A stretch of 64,000 nt of DNA from Epiperipatus broadwayi (lineage: Eukaryota > Onychophora > Udeonychophora > Euonychophora > Peripatidae), in NCBI GenBank assembly GCA_028023455.1, contig JAQFVV010012529.1, positions 2,418,001 to 2,482,000 on the forward strand. The letters are read 5' to 3'. The notes under the pieces were generated by a model. The model ran no database searches and was not told the origin of the DNA. It saw nothing but the letters and a program-made list of their open reading frames with translations. Both the position numbers and the translations under genes were made by a program. This document shows positions 1-10,645 of the stretch, piece after piece (the first letter of the stretch is position 1; every line of letters starts with the position of its first letter).

Positions 1-719
1 AGAGCTACCGGATGTAGTTCTAAATATTGATAATAAACTGTGCTAGCAAAAAACGTACTTCTAATAAATAGCTATTAAGATAAATTTAATATTGATATTA
101 AATCATTTAGAAAATTAACAATAAAAAAATTATAGAATAATCTAAGGCAGAGAGAAAAATACTGAGTGATATTCCTTATTCATAAAAATCAGTATTATAA
201 AATTAAATACAGTATAGTTATCTTCATGATGTGGAACGTATTAAAATTTATTGTGCGATTTTAAAAGTGAAAAACTAGGCAAACTATTGTTGATATGATT
301 AAGTTTTATAAGTTAGTGATAAAACCTAAGCTGCCTTTGGGTAAAAAAGTTAACATATAAATAATAACCTTTTAAATTTGGAACTACTTATACATTGCAA
401 AGTATATAAATTAAATTTAGTCAACGTTGGTTGCCAGAGAATTTTTTCTATTAACAGAAAGGTGATTCTTAACTTTTTGATTGAAGCTTTAAAGCAACTA
501 AATAGAACAAATTTCTAACCAATGTGCTGTTCTTATTACACACGAGATTAATTTTTCATATGGAAAATAAAAATGGACTTGCTGCTCACCAACTACAATA
601 ATTTTTATTTTAAAGTTTAAGAGTGTACATCACAACGATTCAGCATCTTCAAAATGTTTTACAGCAGTTTTGTAGAAAGTTTTATGTGGATTAAAATAAA
701 TGAAGATAAATATATTTAA
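1..719. other. AT-rich non-coding stretch
   Basis: No gene, RNA or clear repeat is visible. The last few tens of bases may be the badly decayed upstream part of the LINE RT remnant that follows, but I cannot hold a frame there. Confidence 0.5.
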
Positions 720-1420
720 ATCATCTAAATTTGCAGGTGATATAGTTGATTTTGAAAATTAAGCTTCACAGATTTGGAAAATGTTATAAAAGCTATCAGA
801 TGAAAACAGGAAAGTAGGATAAATATAGTTAAAAGGACTAAACTAATATTCAATAGTTTTTCATATGAGAAAAATAAGATTGATGATAATAAATTAGAAA
901 TTAACAATTACAAATATCTTAATCAGATTAATAATATAAATGAAAATTTAATGGATGAAATTAACTGAATATTGAAAGAAAACATGCTTGTTTTAAAAGA
1001 AATGCTTTTGATAAACATGTTTTACAAGTTCTTATATAAGAATCTAAGAATTGAAAGTTTGGCAGCAGAGTAATATTCTATAATAAACTATGGATAGATA
1101 TTTGTTGTGAATTATGAAGAGAGATCAAAAATAAAATACATGGATTTGGAGAACCTACAAGTATCATTGACATTAGTGAAGGGATTAAGAGACTGAAATA
1201 CAGCTGATCTGGACATTTTATAGACGAGATAGCAATAAATAGACAATTAAAATCTTTAACTGAATTCTGAAAGATTATAAACAAAATAAAAAAAGATCAT
1301 TTATAAGATGGTTGAATGAATTAATGAAGGTTGATGAGGAAAAGAGAAACTATAAATTGAGAAAATTACACTAAACTTGAAGAGATTTCTGTCCTGAAGA
1401 GGATTGATTAGTTGAAAATA
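720..1420 (+). pseudogene. LINE reverse-transcriptase remnant, 3' half
   Basis: This is a decayed piece of a non-LTR retrotransposon RT. The clearest landmark is FAGDIV at 730-747, a mutated form of the FADDIV catalytic box, with one aspartate replaced by glycine. It is followed by short blocks in shifting frames that resemble the region after the catalytic box: a KVG-like strand, then a run reading ENVMKA-like to EINNYKYL-like at about 790-930. Around 1200-1420 there is residue of the C-terminal part, reading GHFIDEIAINRQLKS in one frame. Stops and frameshifts are frequent, so nothing here can be translated. The identification rests on the FADD box and block order, not on an alignment. It could belong to the RTE-like group seen better at 28 kb. 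Confidence 0.55.
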
Positions 1421-4335
1421 ATTAAAGATGATAATAAAAATAGAATTGTGAATAAACTTCAGTAAATCATAGTAATGGCTAATCATTAGTATTGCCTAAT
1501 AACATTTTAGTGATTAAAAATAAGATAAAAGAAATAAGGTATACGTTTTAGGAAAAAGTCAGTTGGAACAAATTGAAAATAAAATTACTTATAATGCATG
1601 TATAAAAATAAAAACTTAATGATGTATATTTAATGAATAGAGATTGGATAAAGAAAAGACTGCAAGTGAATCAAATAAGTACAGTGATTTACTCTACTCT
1701 ATATCCATCTATTCAAAGTTTGAATAATCAGTAGATAGTATTTAGTATTCTACAACCACATTCCTAGACCAATGTCTGATTATTTTCCATCTTCAGTGAG
1801 GAGGAAGATTTGCATTTACACATCTAGCATTCATTTTTTCTTATTTTAAAAGCTAATTTTTTGTATAGTAACATAAATCTAGCACTAAGCCAGTAATTAC
1901 ATATTTTAGTTAAAATAAGTTTTATGCTAATTGTAGACAATTTTCACTCTGTGCAAGAAAACATAACATGGCTTTCTCTACTTACTTTCAACATCTGCAA
2001 TTAGAAGCAGAAATTCACTATATTTGCTCCAGAATCCTTTATTGAAAATTTGTTTAATCGCTGATACCACACTAATCTTTGATTATTAGCTATATCCAAT
2101 ATGAAATTAGATTTGCATTAACATATTATGTAAGATAGTAACTTAAGATTTGAAAGAAAAAAAATAGTTTGAGACCAAAGTGCCATTATATAAATAATAA
2201 AAAAAGTAAATAAATAGGAGTTGGACATGTAGCATATATCTCAAGATAAAAAAATTCAAAGTAGTTTTGCATCAGTTAGGGTATCTTAAAAGCAACTCTT
2301 AATGAGTACAGATCAAATCCTCACAATTCATTATATATATATATTTTATCATCATAAAAGATGACAAAAACACACTTATGAATCCAAAATGCAAATACTC
2401 TATCATATAATGATCAAGAGAATATAAACAAAACATTCTTGTAATTGAACTAGATTCTAATTCCAGGGATACAAATATTATTTTGCCAATGGATATGAGT
2501 TGATATCATCACAGTTTCTGATATCAGTAAGGTGTATCTGGTTTATCTTCTGGTTTATCAAATCTACCCAATATCTTCCTGTTGGGCACCACCATGTCTG
2601 AAATAGAATCTAGAACTCAAAAAATAGGGTTAAAATCCCTTCTTCTAGTTCACTTTCATTAATATAACATGAATAAGTTACCTTATTGACATGTATGCTA
2701 TACTTTCTTTATTACATTAATAATTCAAATCTCTCCTGAATTATAAATTCTCTTTCATAACACAAAACAAGATACTCAATCATTGTAATTAATACCATTG
2801 CTAGATCAAGTTTCATATATTTCTCCAATTATTTTTCAGGCCTTAAGTAAACAAAAAATGTTAATAAATATTCAGGAAAATTTATATAAGAAAAACAAAT
2901 TTTATAAAATAACACAAACCAACAATGAAATAAATAACTAATAATATGTCAGTTCAAACTTATGACATGACTTTCATTAATTATAAAATATAAGTAGACA
3001 GTATAATAGATCTTATCTGATCCTATAATCTTAGGAAAAATAAATAAATTTATTTATGTGTCATTGACTTATTTGAGCTTATATTTAATTTCTATCTTTT
3101 AATATAATTATCTGTCTGTGTTGTGTGCAACAAACTAATCATGTGAAACAATTTACATTTTGAATTAAATACATGAAATAGCATGGCTTCACATTCCTTT
3201 AAATAAATAAGTACTTAGGCCATATAATTAATTTGAAAAAAAAAAAAAATCTACCACTAATTTGTAGAATTTCTTTACATAATGTGGCAATATTTTATAT
3301 ATTAAGTTCTAAAAACAATTACAGATAACATGGACCAACCATAACTGAGGCTTACTTTCAGAAAAAATAATACATTGAACATATTTACATCCAGCAGTAA
3401 ATTATCATATGTAATTTTTTTCTACATGGCTACTACTAAGTAAAATTATTGATATTATATATTCATAGATTATATTCTCACATGCACAAGTTATATTATT
3501 TCTTATTTATTATTCATTAAATGATATGGCAACAATGTACGATTTCAATTATATATAAAGAGTGACAGATATACATGCAAGATATCTTCATCTAGTTAAA
3601 GCACAACATTCTTATGTATAAACATTGGAGATTTAGAAGTAACTATCAAGGAGTCTATAGGTTATTCAGTGATATTGGCCTAAGAAGCAATCAAATATAT
3701 GATTACTAAAAGAATAACATCGTAAAACCATGAAACATATATAGAGTAAATATAAAAAAAGAAAACTCATGATCAATGCTACAAACTCTTGATTTTTTAT
3801 CTTACAATCCATGCATACTAATGTATCATGTCTGTATGAATATAAACAACAAGTCTAAAATATAACATTATAAATAACTTTCATTAGTATCAATTTCTTT
3901 ATGATTTAGTTTAAAGATTAACTCAAATAACTTTATCAATTTAAATTCTTTTAAATTTTCACATAAAATATATGTGCTTAAATACACCCACACTAATTTG
4001 TCATTACATTTTAGATTTATTTAAAAGAGAATAATTTAGAATTTCATTTTAAAATTCTATGAAATTAATTTTAAATAGCTATTTACTACAATTTATATTT
4101 TTCTGTTTTAATAATGTTATTTTTTAATTCTTGTTCTTGTAAATTAAATCTAAACCTAATTTGTGGATTATCCCTTTGGAACTTATATTTTCTTTATCCA
4201 ACACAAATAAGCACAATGACTAAAAAAGCTGTTTTATTTTCTTTCTATCCAATTATAATAAAGAATTCTATTAAAATGTTATGTTACTTAAAATTGTATA
4301 GTCTCTTTTTTTTAAAAGTATATACATTGAATATA
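1421..4335. other. AT-rich non-coding stretch with simple repeats
   Basis: I see no supported gene. It holds short TA runs (about 2330-2345) and a poly-A run near 3237-3250. A possible isolated Pol III B-box-like string at about 2308-2318 has no convincing A box, so no SINE is called. Confidence 0.5.
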
Positions 4336-4664
4336 TGAATATATATATAAAAGACGTATTTTCATCTGTGTTAAAAAATTTAAATATTGATATACCGACT
4401 TTTCGACTTGATCACACAAGTCATCTATTGGTGGATAAAACATAGAAAGACGGTTGTAGAGGGGCTACAATAATTGGCTTGAAAAAAAACGTTAAAGTTC
4501 CACCAATAGCAAAAATGTTAAATTAAGAATGTTTTTTTAAAAAATCTTTCCAAATAGGAGGAAGTTTGCATGTATCATCTCACTTATTGATACAATCTGG
4601 TCTTTTAAGTATCTCAATAGCTTCTCTAATTTTGCACTGGTAGAGATTATCACATCTGGATATT
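4336..4664 (-). repeat. Left inverted arm of PLE composite I
   Basis: Reverse complement of 5696-6030 with scattered mismatches. For example, the string reading GGTAGAGATTATCACATCTGG ends the arm at about 4642-4662 and its complement opens the right arm at about 5699. It carries the 3' end of the endonuclease frame and the tail in minus orientation. Confidence 0.8.
4393..4433 (-). ncRNA. Degenerate hammerhead-like fold in PLE I left arm
   Basis: On the minus strand a 6-bp stem (GACTTG / CAAGTC around TGTGAT) runs directly into GAAA, followed by AGTC and then GGTA. The right arm retains the matching TACC for a stem I. The catalytic box is not canonical: both arms keep C-A-x-T-x-G-A where CUGANGA is expected. 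This may be a hammerhead that has lost function, or a look-alike. The copy in the right arm is at about 5925-5968, with GAAA changed to CAAA. Confidence 0.3.
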
Positions 4665-4796
4665 TATTTACTTTCTCAGAATACTATTATACTTTGTTGA
4701 ATATAGTAAACGTTTATTTTTATCATTTATTTTAGAAATGTTACTAAAAATAAATTACGATTTTAATATTTTTTATTTTAGCATTACAAAAAACAG

Positions 4797-4850
4797 AACA
4801 CTAACTCTAAAACTAACCCTAAAACTAACCTTAAACTTAACACTAACAAC
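4797..4850 (+). repeat. Degenerate 12-bp tandem repeat, telomere-like
   Basis: About four units of the type CTAACCCTAAAA, with variants CTAACTCTAAAA and CTAACCTTAAA. It resembles interspersed CTAACC/TTAGGG-like telomeric DNA but is not pure. It sits in the unique middle of PLE composite I. Confidence 0.5.
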
Positions 4851-4903
4851 TGTTACTTTTTATTTGAAATAAAAAATAGCCGTAATATAAGTTTATCTGT
4901 TAA

Positions 4904-5012
4904 ACAACAACAACAACAACAAAAAAAGCCGTAACACAAGTAAAAAAATATCTGATAGAAAATCGCTAAAACAAAAGCTGTAACACAAATAAAAAAATAT
5001 ACGATAGAAAAT
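4904..5012 (+). repeat. CAA microsatellite and short tandem duplication
   Basis: A (CAA)n run at about 4904-4921 is followed by two near-copies of a ~50-bp unit containing GCCGTAACACAAG / GCTGTAACACAAA, then AAAAAAATAT and GATAGAAAAT. A weaker earlier copy lies near 4876. Confidence 0.6.
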
Positions 5013-5057
5013 TAATTTTTCTAATAAATAGATGTATCAAATAGTAATTTGTTTACT

Positions 5058-5142
5058 AATATTGTATACGTTAATAAAAAATAATATTTAAAAAAGACAA
5101 TTTATTATTGTATACGTTAATAAAAAATAATATGTAAAAAAC
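5058..5142 (+). repeat. 48-bp-period direct repeat
   Basis: The string ATTGTATACGTTAATAAAAA followed by TAATAT occurs twice, at about 5060 and 5108. Confidence 0.7.
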
Positions 5143-5307
5143 TCGATTTTGTTTTGTTTTTATTTTTGCATTACAAACAGAAAAATTATTAAAATCAACG
5201 GCCCGTGAATGTTCATATTTTATAGTTTTAGCGTGAAAATGGTGCCATCCTACAGCGTCTTTATCTATAATACAAGCTACCAAGAATTATAATTATAAAT
5301 TTATTTA

Positions 5308-5779
5308 AAAAGCCTTATTTCAAGCCCAAAATGGACAAAATAGGAAACAAAAAGATGATAAATCAGCTATTAGGATTTGTGTTCCATATGTAAAAGGAAC
5401 TACAGACAGTATTGGATGTATATTAAAACACTATAATATAGATACAGCATTTTCTACTCATCAAAATATCAGCAATATAATAACCAAGCCGGATTAAATC
5501 CCTCTTGAATCTCATGGTGTTTATCAAATCTCATGTGAAAATTGTAAAGCTTCTTACATAGGTATGAGTAATCATCGCATCAGTGTTAGGAGAGATGAGC
5601 ATGCTAATGCAGTTAAACAACACTCATCATCATTAGCATTCTCACTCCATACAATAGATTCAGGTCATAAAATTGATTTTTCTAGTACCAGCATCATATC
5701 CAGATGTGATAATCTCTACCAGTGCAAAATTAGAAAAGCCATTGAGATACTTAAAAGGCCAGATTGTATCAATAAGTGA
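5308..5779 (+). pseudogene. GIY-YIG endonuclease end of Penelope-like element I
   Basis: This is the C-terminal endonuclease region of a PLE polyprotein. In order it shows a CVPYVKGTTDSIG-like segment (about 5370-5425), typical of the linker before the endonuclease, then GVYQISC (from 5515), ENCKASYIG with the YIG box, and the R..EH helix (RRDEHANAV). A final R..E..EI helix ends at the TGA at 5777-5779. PLE endonucleases nick target DNA for priming. One in-frame TAA at 5495-5497 splits the frame just before the GIY box, so the copy is dead. The RT half is absent. The last ~28 codons are duplicated in inverted orientation in the left arm. Family assignment is firm on motif order. Confidence 0.8.
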
Positions 5780-6030
5780 GATGATATATGCAAACTTCCT
5801 CCTATTTGGAAATATTTTTTTTAAAAAACATTCTTAATTTAACATTTTTGCTATTGGTGGAATTTTAATGTTTTTTTCAAATCAGTGATTGTAGCGCCTC
5901 TACAATCATCTTTCTACCTTTTATTACCCAGTGGATGACTTGTGTGATTAAGTCAAAATGTTGGAATATCAAATATTTAAATTTTTTAACACGAATGAAC
6001 CCGCAAAATATGTATTTTATATATATTTAC
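5696..6030 (+). repeat. Right arm and 3' tail of PLE composite I
   Basis: Forward copy of the 3' end: endonuclease C-terminus, stop at 5777-5779, then about 250 bp of tail. It contains the degenerate hammerhead-like segment at 5925-5968 (TACC ... GGATGA ... 6-bp stem ... CAAA). Confidence 0.8.
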
Positions 6031-6078
6031 AGTATTATTTCCTGAAGTTTCCATGCAATAAAAATATAATAGCTAAAT

Positions 6079-6120
6079 AGCTGATGTTTCAGTCCAATAA
6101 CAAATACTTTCCTCAGAGCT
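6079..6120 (-). ncRNA. Hammerhead-like ribozyme fold, PLE II left arm
   Basis: On the minus strand the order is AGCT (stem I 5' strand), CTGAGGA (canonical CUGANGA box, 6110-6116), a stem II closed by AGT...ACT, GAAA (6087-6090), CAT-C giving an AUC cleavage triplet with a one- to two-base-pair stem III, then AGCT (stem I 3' strand). This is the layout of the small PLE-associated hammerheads that are thought to cleave as dimers. The element is old, and activity is untested. Confidence 0.5.
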
Positions 6121-6369
6121 TCTTCTTTCTCAATTAATTAGAATGTGTGTTGAGATTTAAAATCATTATTTTTTTCTTTTATTTTCTCTTCATTATTAAA
6201 TTCTATTGGTTGAGAAGTTTTAAAAAATATTTTATCCTCCAATAGCTTTTACCAAATATTGTTAATTTTCTTGGGTCTTTTAAAAATTTCAGTAGTTTTC
6301 CCTTAGCAATCTCTGGTCATATTGTTCAATTTTTTCCAGAATATGGTGATGAGAAGAAAAATATGAATA

Positions 6370-6790
6370 TCTCTGTGTGTGTTCTGCCATATATAAAGAG
6401 AATAACTGATGAAATTGGTAATGTTTTAAAGAAAAATAATATCCACACAATTTATACTACATTAAAAAAAAAAAAAAAAGAAGTATTTCCATACCCTAAA
6501 TAGAAAATGACTTTGGATTGTCATGGTGTACATGAAATTCTATTTAGAGTTTGTTTACATTCATGCATTGAATAGAACAATTGTAGAATAAACATAGGAA
6601 AGAAAGAACACATTTTGGCAGTTAGAGAAAAATCTAATTCATCAGCTATTTATTCACATATTAAATTAACTAACCATGACATCAATTTTAATAAAACAAA
6701 TTTTCTAGCAAAAATTGAACAATATGACCAGAGATTGCTGAGGGAAGCTATAGAGATTTTTTAAAAGGCCCAAGAGCATAAATGAAAAAT
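6370..6790 (+). pseudogene. GIY-YIG endonuclease remnant of Penelope-like element II
   Basis: The segment order parallels element I: a CVLPYIKRITDEIG-like linker at about 6384-6425, a GVHEI box at about 6519-6533 where GVYxI is expected, the AVREKSNSSAIYSH helix region at about 6620-6660, and the R..REAIEI helix near 6735-6758. The YIG tyrosine region is destroyed, stops interrupt the frame, and a poly-A run lies near 6463-6478. The order of blocks matches PLE endonucleases and the neighbour at 5308-5779, though identity is low. Confidence 0.65.
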
Positions 6791-7047
6791 ATGAATTAAA
6801 AAAAATTAACAATATTTGGAAAAAGCTATCAGAGGATAAAATAGTTTTTAGAACTTCTCAACAAATAGAATTTGAGAATGAGGAGAAAATAACAAAAGAG
6901 AGAAATAATGATTTTAAATCTCAATACACACATTCTTACGATTTGAGAAAGAAGAAGCTCTGAGGAAAGTACTTGTTATTGCACTGAAATTTCAGCTATT
7001 TAGCTATTATAATTTTGTTACCCGGAAGCTCCCGGAAATAATATTAT
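6705..7047 (+). repeat. Right arm and 3' tail of PLE composite II
   Basis: Forward 3' end, reverse complement of 6031-6345. It includes the string CAATATGACCAGAGATTGCT near 6720 and the second hammerhead-like copy at 6956-6997. Confidence 0.75.
6956..6997 (+). ncRNA. Hammerhead-like ribozyme fold, PLE II right arm
   Basis: AGCT (6956-6959), CTGAGGA (6960-6966), stem II region closed by AGT...ACT, GAAA (6986-6989), TTTC giving a UUC triplet, then AGCT (6994-6997). It agrees with the left-arm copy at every core position while the loops differ, as expected for two copies of one fold. Confidence 0.5.
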
Positions 7048-8344
7048 GAATTCATCATTTATCCATGTGAATATTAGAATTAATACATACACACACATAT
7101 ATATATATATAAGGATTTCATGATTCTATGGTAGTGCATATATTTGCTATGTCCAATCCAGGCTAAGATAAACTTAGAAAAAAATGTCAAGTTCTAATAA
7201 GGTTTAGAATTTTTCTTTCAGATATATGATTCATAGATGACCTTACTATTTATATTAGTTTGTAAATGGATATCTTAAAATTCTTAGCTAGAGGATAAAA
7301 CAACGATTAAAGGAAAAAAAAAGCAATTAAATTCACACTATTTGACAATTATCAAACTGGTGAATAGTGCCATTTTCTTCACTATTCTGAAGATGTTTGC
7401 CATGCAATGGACTACTTAAATGCTGTGTTAACAAATCTAGCTCATATATATAATCATAAAGTTCCTGAATGTTAATTAATGCATATTATATATATATATC
7501 AAACATTCTAATATATAAAACCTAAAGCTAGATACGCATCTTTATTAACAAATAATACAATTCACGTTCAAATAGACATCTATATCCTATTAGTATTGTA
7601 ATACCATATGACATGACAACAGTATAGTAAATATAGTTACTATATTATATTTAAGATATATAATAATAAAATAAATAAATAAAATTGTAAATATTAAACA
7701 CACGAACATACATATATATATACCTGTGTTTAATATATATATATGCAGTATATGCTTCATTTTTTTATGTACTTTGGGGTTTATAATTGGTGAGTAAAAG
7801 TTTTAACATCTATAATTAAGTATAATTTTTGGCTTCTATTAAGTACATTTTTTTTTGTCTTATAATGAAATAATAAGGATGGTCTAATCTTTTTCTTATC
7901 TTTAATATCATACTTTTATCTTGTTTATAATCATTTCATTACTGTTATATTTACACATGAGTATTATTTCAAAGTTGAGGGAACAAGCTGTCACAAACTA
8001 TTCATATACAATAAGTTGGGAATCATGAATAGTAATGTAAATGCTATTTAGATGATCCATAGGAGTCGATGTCGACTGCATCTATATTTCACATTTATTA
8101 AGCTTAATGTATATATATATTCTTCAGACTAACTGTATTTAATTAATCAATATAGCGTAGTTGGTGCAAATTCTACTTGTGTTTTTTTTTTTTTAAAAAA
8201 ACTATAAATATTATCTATAATTTGTCTGCAATTTAATTAAAACAGTAATAAGAAAATAATAATTTGCCACGTTTTTTTTTTTTTTTGGTAAATTCTTGTT
8301 TTTGATATTAAAGTGATTTTTAAAAAAAATGCTTGCAATTTAAA
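7048..8344. other. AT-rich non-coding stretch with CA/TA microsatellites
   Basis: Contains (CA)n(TA)n at about 7083-7110, TA runs near 7483-7498 and 7709-7743, and poly-T near 8190 and 8272. No gene was recognised. Confidence 0.55.
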
Positions 8345-8533
8345 TTTTTAAATTGAAAATTAAGATTCAAGCGGTTTGGGATGCTGAAAGATACTCTCCA
8401 AAATTTCTCCGATGCTGTTAGTAGCGCCAACAGTGTCAATCCCTAATAAATAAAAATGGCGAGTCTCGATCGTTAATGCTCGTTGCGGGCAACTGGTATT
8501 CACACTAATGGCGAGTAGTCCTGATTGACAGAA

Positions 8534-8557
8534 ATGGGGAAAATGCAGTACTTTAAG
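8534..8557 (+). CDS. Candidate first coding exon (MGKMQYFK) of an unidentified host gene
   Basis: A GC-richer island (about 8360-8557) in AT-rich surroundings ends in AAG|GTAAGT, a textbook 5' splice site with GT at 8558. Reading back, ATG at 8534 gives M-G-K-M-Q-Y-F-K, ending in phase 0 at the donor. The ATG has G at -3 and G at +4, a good start context, and an in-frame TGA lies four codons upstream (8522-8524), so this would be the true N-terminus. The preceding ~170 bp would be 5' UTR; it includes a small hairpin (CTGTT ... AACAG, about 8415-8430). I do not recognise the protein and found no downstream exon, so the rest would lie beyond a long intron. An antisense frame across 8360-8581 is open but looks like a shadow. 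A chance donor or an element fragment remains possible. Confidence 0.35.
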
Positions 8558-9730
8558 GTAAGTCAAATAATTTGTCTCCATTAATTAAATTATTGCTTTA
8601 AATTAGTTTATCTTTTTCCAAATTGTAATGTTGATATTTCGTATCCATGTTTCGTTTCCATTTATTTTATGATACGTGGGAGGCCTAAGATGATATACTG
8701 AATGTAATAATATTAATTAAAAAATTTAATGAAAAAATTTGTGGTTCAATGTTGTTTTTAAGAAGCAATTTTTAAAATGTCTAGATTTTTTGACGCTTAT
8801 AGTTTAGTAATAAATTACGTTTAATATTTGTTTCAAATATGAAATTTCCTTACTGCTCAAACCAGAATTTTTTTGAAGGTAAAAAAAAAAAATATCAAGG
8901 TTGATAAATCAGGTTGGTAGATATTTTAAAGATTCATTTTACGATTGAATAAAAAAAAGAAAAGTACAATTTGTATTGTGTGAAAAAATTATTGGTCTAG
9001 ATAAAACATGAATGACTGTCATACGTTAATTTGTAAATTTGATTTTTTCCAAGCTTTGGGGGAAAAGGTCAGAGGCTTTTATTTTACCTTTTTTTAAAAA
9101 AAAATTTGACCAATGAAATTATTTTAAATGAAAGTGTATCAATAATTTTTTTTTTTTTGAAGAGAAATGACTTATATTAATTTTGTAAGATTTAATTTTA
9201 TTACACATTTGATATTTAAATAAATAGATTTTATTTCCTTCCCCTGTCTCCGTTTTATTTATTATTATACTTTGATAAAATCAATGCAATTAAATTTATA
9301 CACTTGAGCTATACCTGTTTAATATTTATTTAATTCAATGCATCTGCCTTTTGCGTTTGTTTTATTCTAGCTTATTTCTAGCTCAACTGTATAGAATTCG
9401 AACTGTATAGATTTACTATTTCAATTGGCGCTCTTCGAGTTTATTCCAGTTATTAAGAGATAAAAATAGGTTAAGCGTTGTAAACAATGCTGATAAAAAT
9501 AAATCTAAAATTGAATAGAACAATATTTATTTGTAAAAAAAAAAAGATATTGAAGTGAAGCAGAAATATTGTTTTTTAAATATATTAGAATTATGGATTT
9601 TAATACTTCATACATATTTATAAGTATATATATAGATGTGTGTATGCCTATGATAGTATGGAGTAATTTATATACATATTTATCAATCAATCATTTTTTA
9701 ATGAAAGTAATAATGAGAAAAGAAACCCGA
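8558..9730. other. AT-rich non-coding stretch, possible intron
   Basis: If 8534-8557 is an exon, this is the start of its intron. It is dominated by poly-A and poly-T runs (about 8880, 9148, 9538). I see no other structure. Confidence 0.45.
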
Positions 9731-9984
9731 TGTTAATAATTAATTTCCAGTAATGTTGAAGCTACTATTATATTCTTGATATATTTGATGGATTTTGATA
9801 TGCAAAATACAGCAATTGTTATATTATTTTTGAACTGAAACTCTGTATAAAATATTGATTGATTATAGTACAGTAGTATGAATTGAATTGATAATAGTAT
9901 TTCAAACAGTTGATAATGACATTCCTGGGAAGAATGCATACTAGTAAAGGAGATTGCAAATTCAAGTTTCCATGTGAATGTGAA

Positions 9985-10185
9985 ACATTGATTGCTGACA
10001 TTTTCTTCTGTCTGCAATTCATTCAAGATATCAAAGACAATAAAATGTCAGTCTCCACCCAAAAAGTTTGAGTTTTCAAAATATTGTAACCAAGGCTGTA
10101 ACACTGTAAATATTACTGCCATCTACATCAGTCATCAACAAAGTAGCTTATTAAATTTCACATTATGTAGTTATAATAGTTCTCC
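9985..10185 (+). repeat. Inverted repeat copy 1 of decayed retroelement
   Basis: Pairs in inverted orientation with about 10990-11195. The best anchors are AAAGTTTGAGTTTTCAA near 10062-10078 and GACATTTTCTTC near 9997, each found as its complement on the other side (GACATTTTCCTCC reads on the minus strand near 11173). Confidence 0.55.
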
Positions 10186-10645
10186 CATGCTTATTGATGT
10201 ACACTCATCCAAGGATAGCTCTGGAGATGCACAGGTTAATGACATTACCGATTGGATTGGCACATTGGTAGAGGACTTGGAATAATTGATTTATTTCCTG
10301 CTGTTGAATTTATTACTGAATTGGCTTGTGCTTATTCTGCATGTTTTGATAGATGGTTTGATGCTTTTAATTGAATGTGATATTATGTGTGTTTTCTCAT
10401 TGACATTATCTTGCAGATTAATGCTGAGAAATCAGATTCATATCCATCCTAATAAGGCAAGATAGGTATCTGGTATAATGAAAATTTTATCTCAAATTGA
10501 TAACCCATTATAAGAAATGTTGACATTGACTTGTCCATTTTAGTATAAAGATTTGAGTATAAAATTGGAAATAAAAGTTTGTTGACAGTAGTGGTGTTTT
10601 TAAGTTAAGATCTGCAAATTAATTCTGAAATAAAAACATGCTTCT

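Larger units (their letters stand above)
4336..6030 (+). mobile_element. Penelope-like element, fold-back composite I
   Basis: The structure is [3' tail in inverted orientation, 4336-4664] - [unique middle] - [GIY-YIG endonuclease remnant plus 3' tail in forward orientation, to 6030]. The two arms are about 330 bp and match through the last ~28 codons of the endonuclease, its stop and the untranslated tail. PLEs encode an RT joined to a GIY-YIG endonuclease; only the endonuclease end is recognisable here, so the copy is strongly 5'-truncated. Mirror-image partial copies are a known habit of Penelope insertions. The middle (4665-5300) holds degenerate tandem repeats and no RT I can recognise. 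The right end abuts composite II without spacer. Confidence 0.75.
6031..7047 (+). mobile_element. Penelope-like element, fold-back composite II
   Basis: This has the same architecture as composite I but belongs to a different PLE family. A 3' tail in inverted orientation (6031-6345) is followed by an endonuclease remnant and the same tail forward (about 6705-7047). The outer ends match: the left begins AGTATTATTTCC and the right ends GGAAATAATATT. It begins exactly where composite I ends, so the two are directly adjacent. Two independent mirror-image insertions of related but distinct elements in the same orientation suggest a shared integration mechanism rather than chance inversion. Confidence 0.7.

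Noticed and set aside
5071-5283. 70-codon minus-strand frame between the PLE I arms (ACIIDKDAVGWHHFHAK...)
   Set aside because: Its first half looks coding-like but its second half runs into simple repeat. I recognise no family and see no start or splice evidence.
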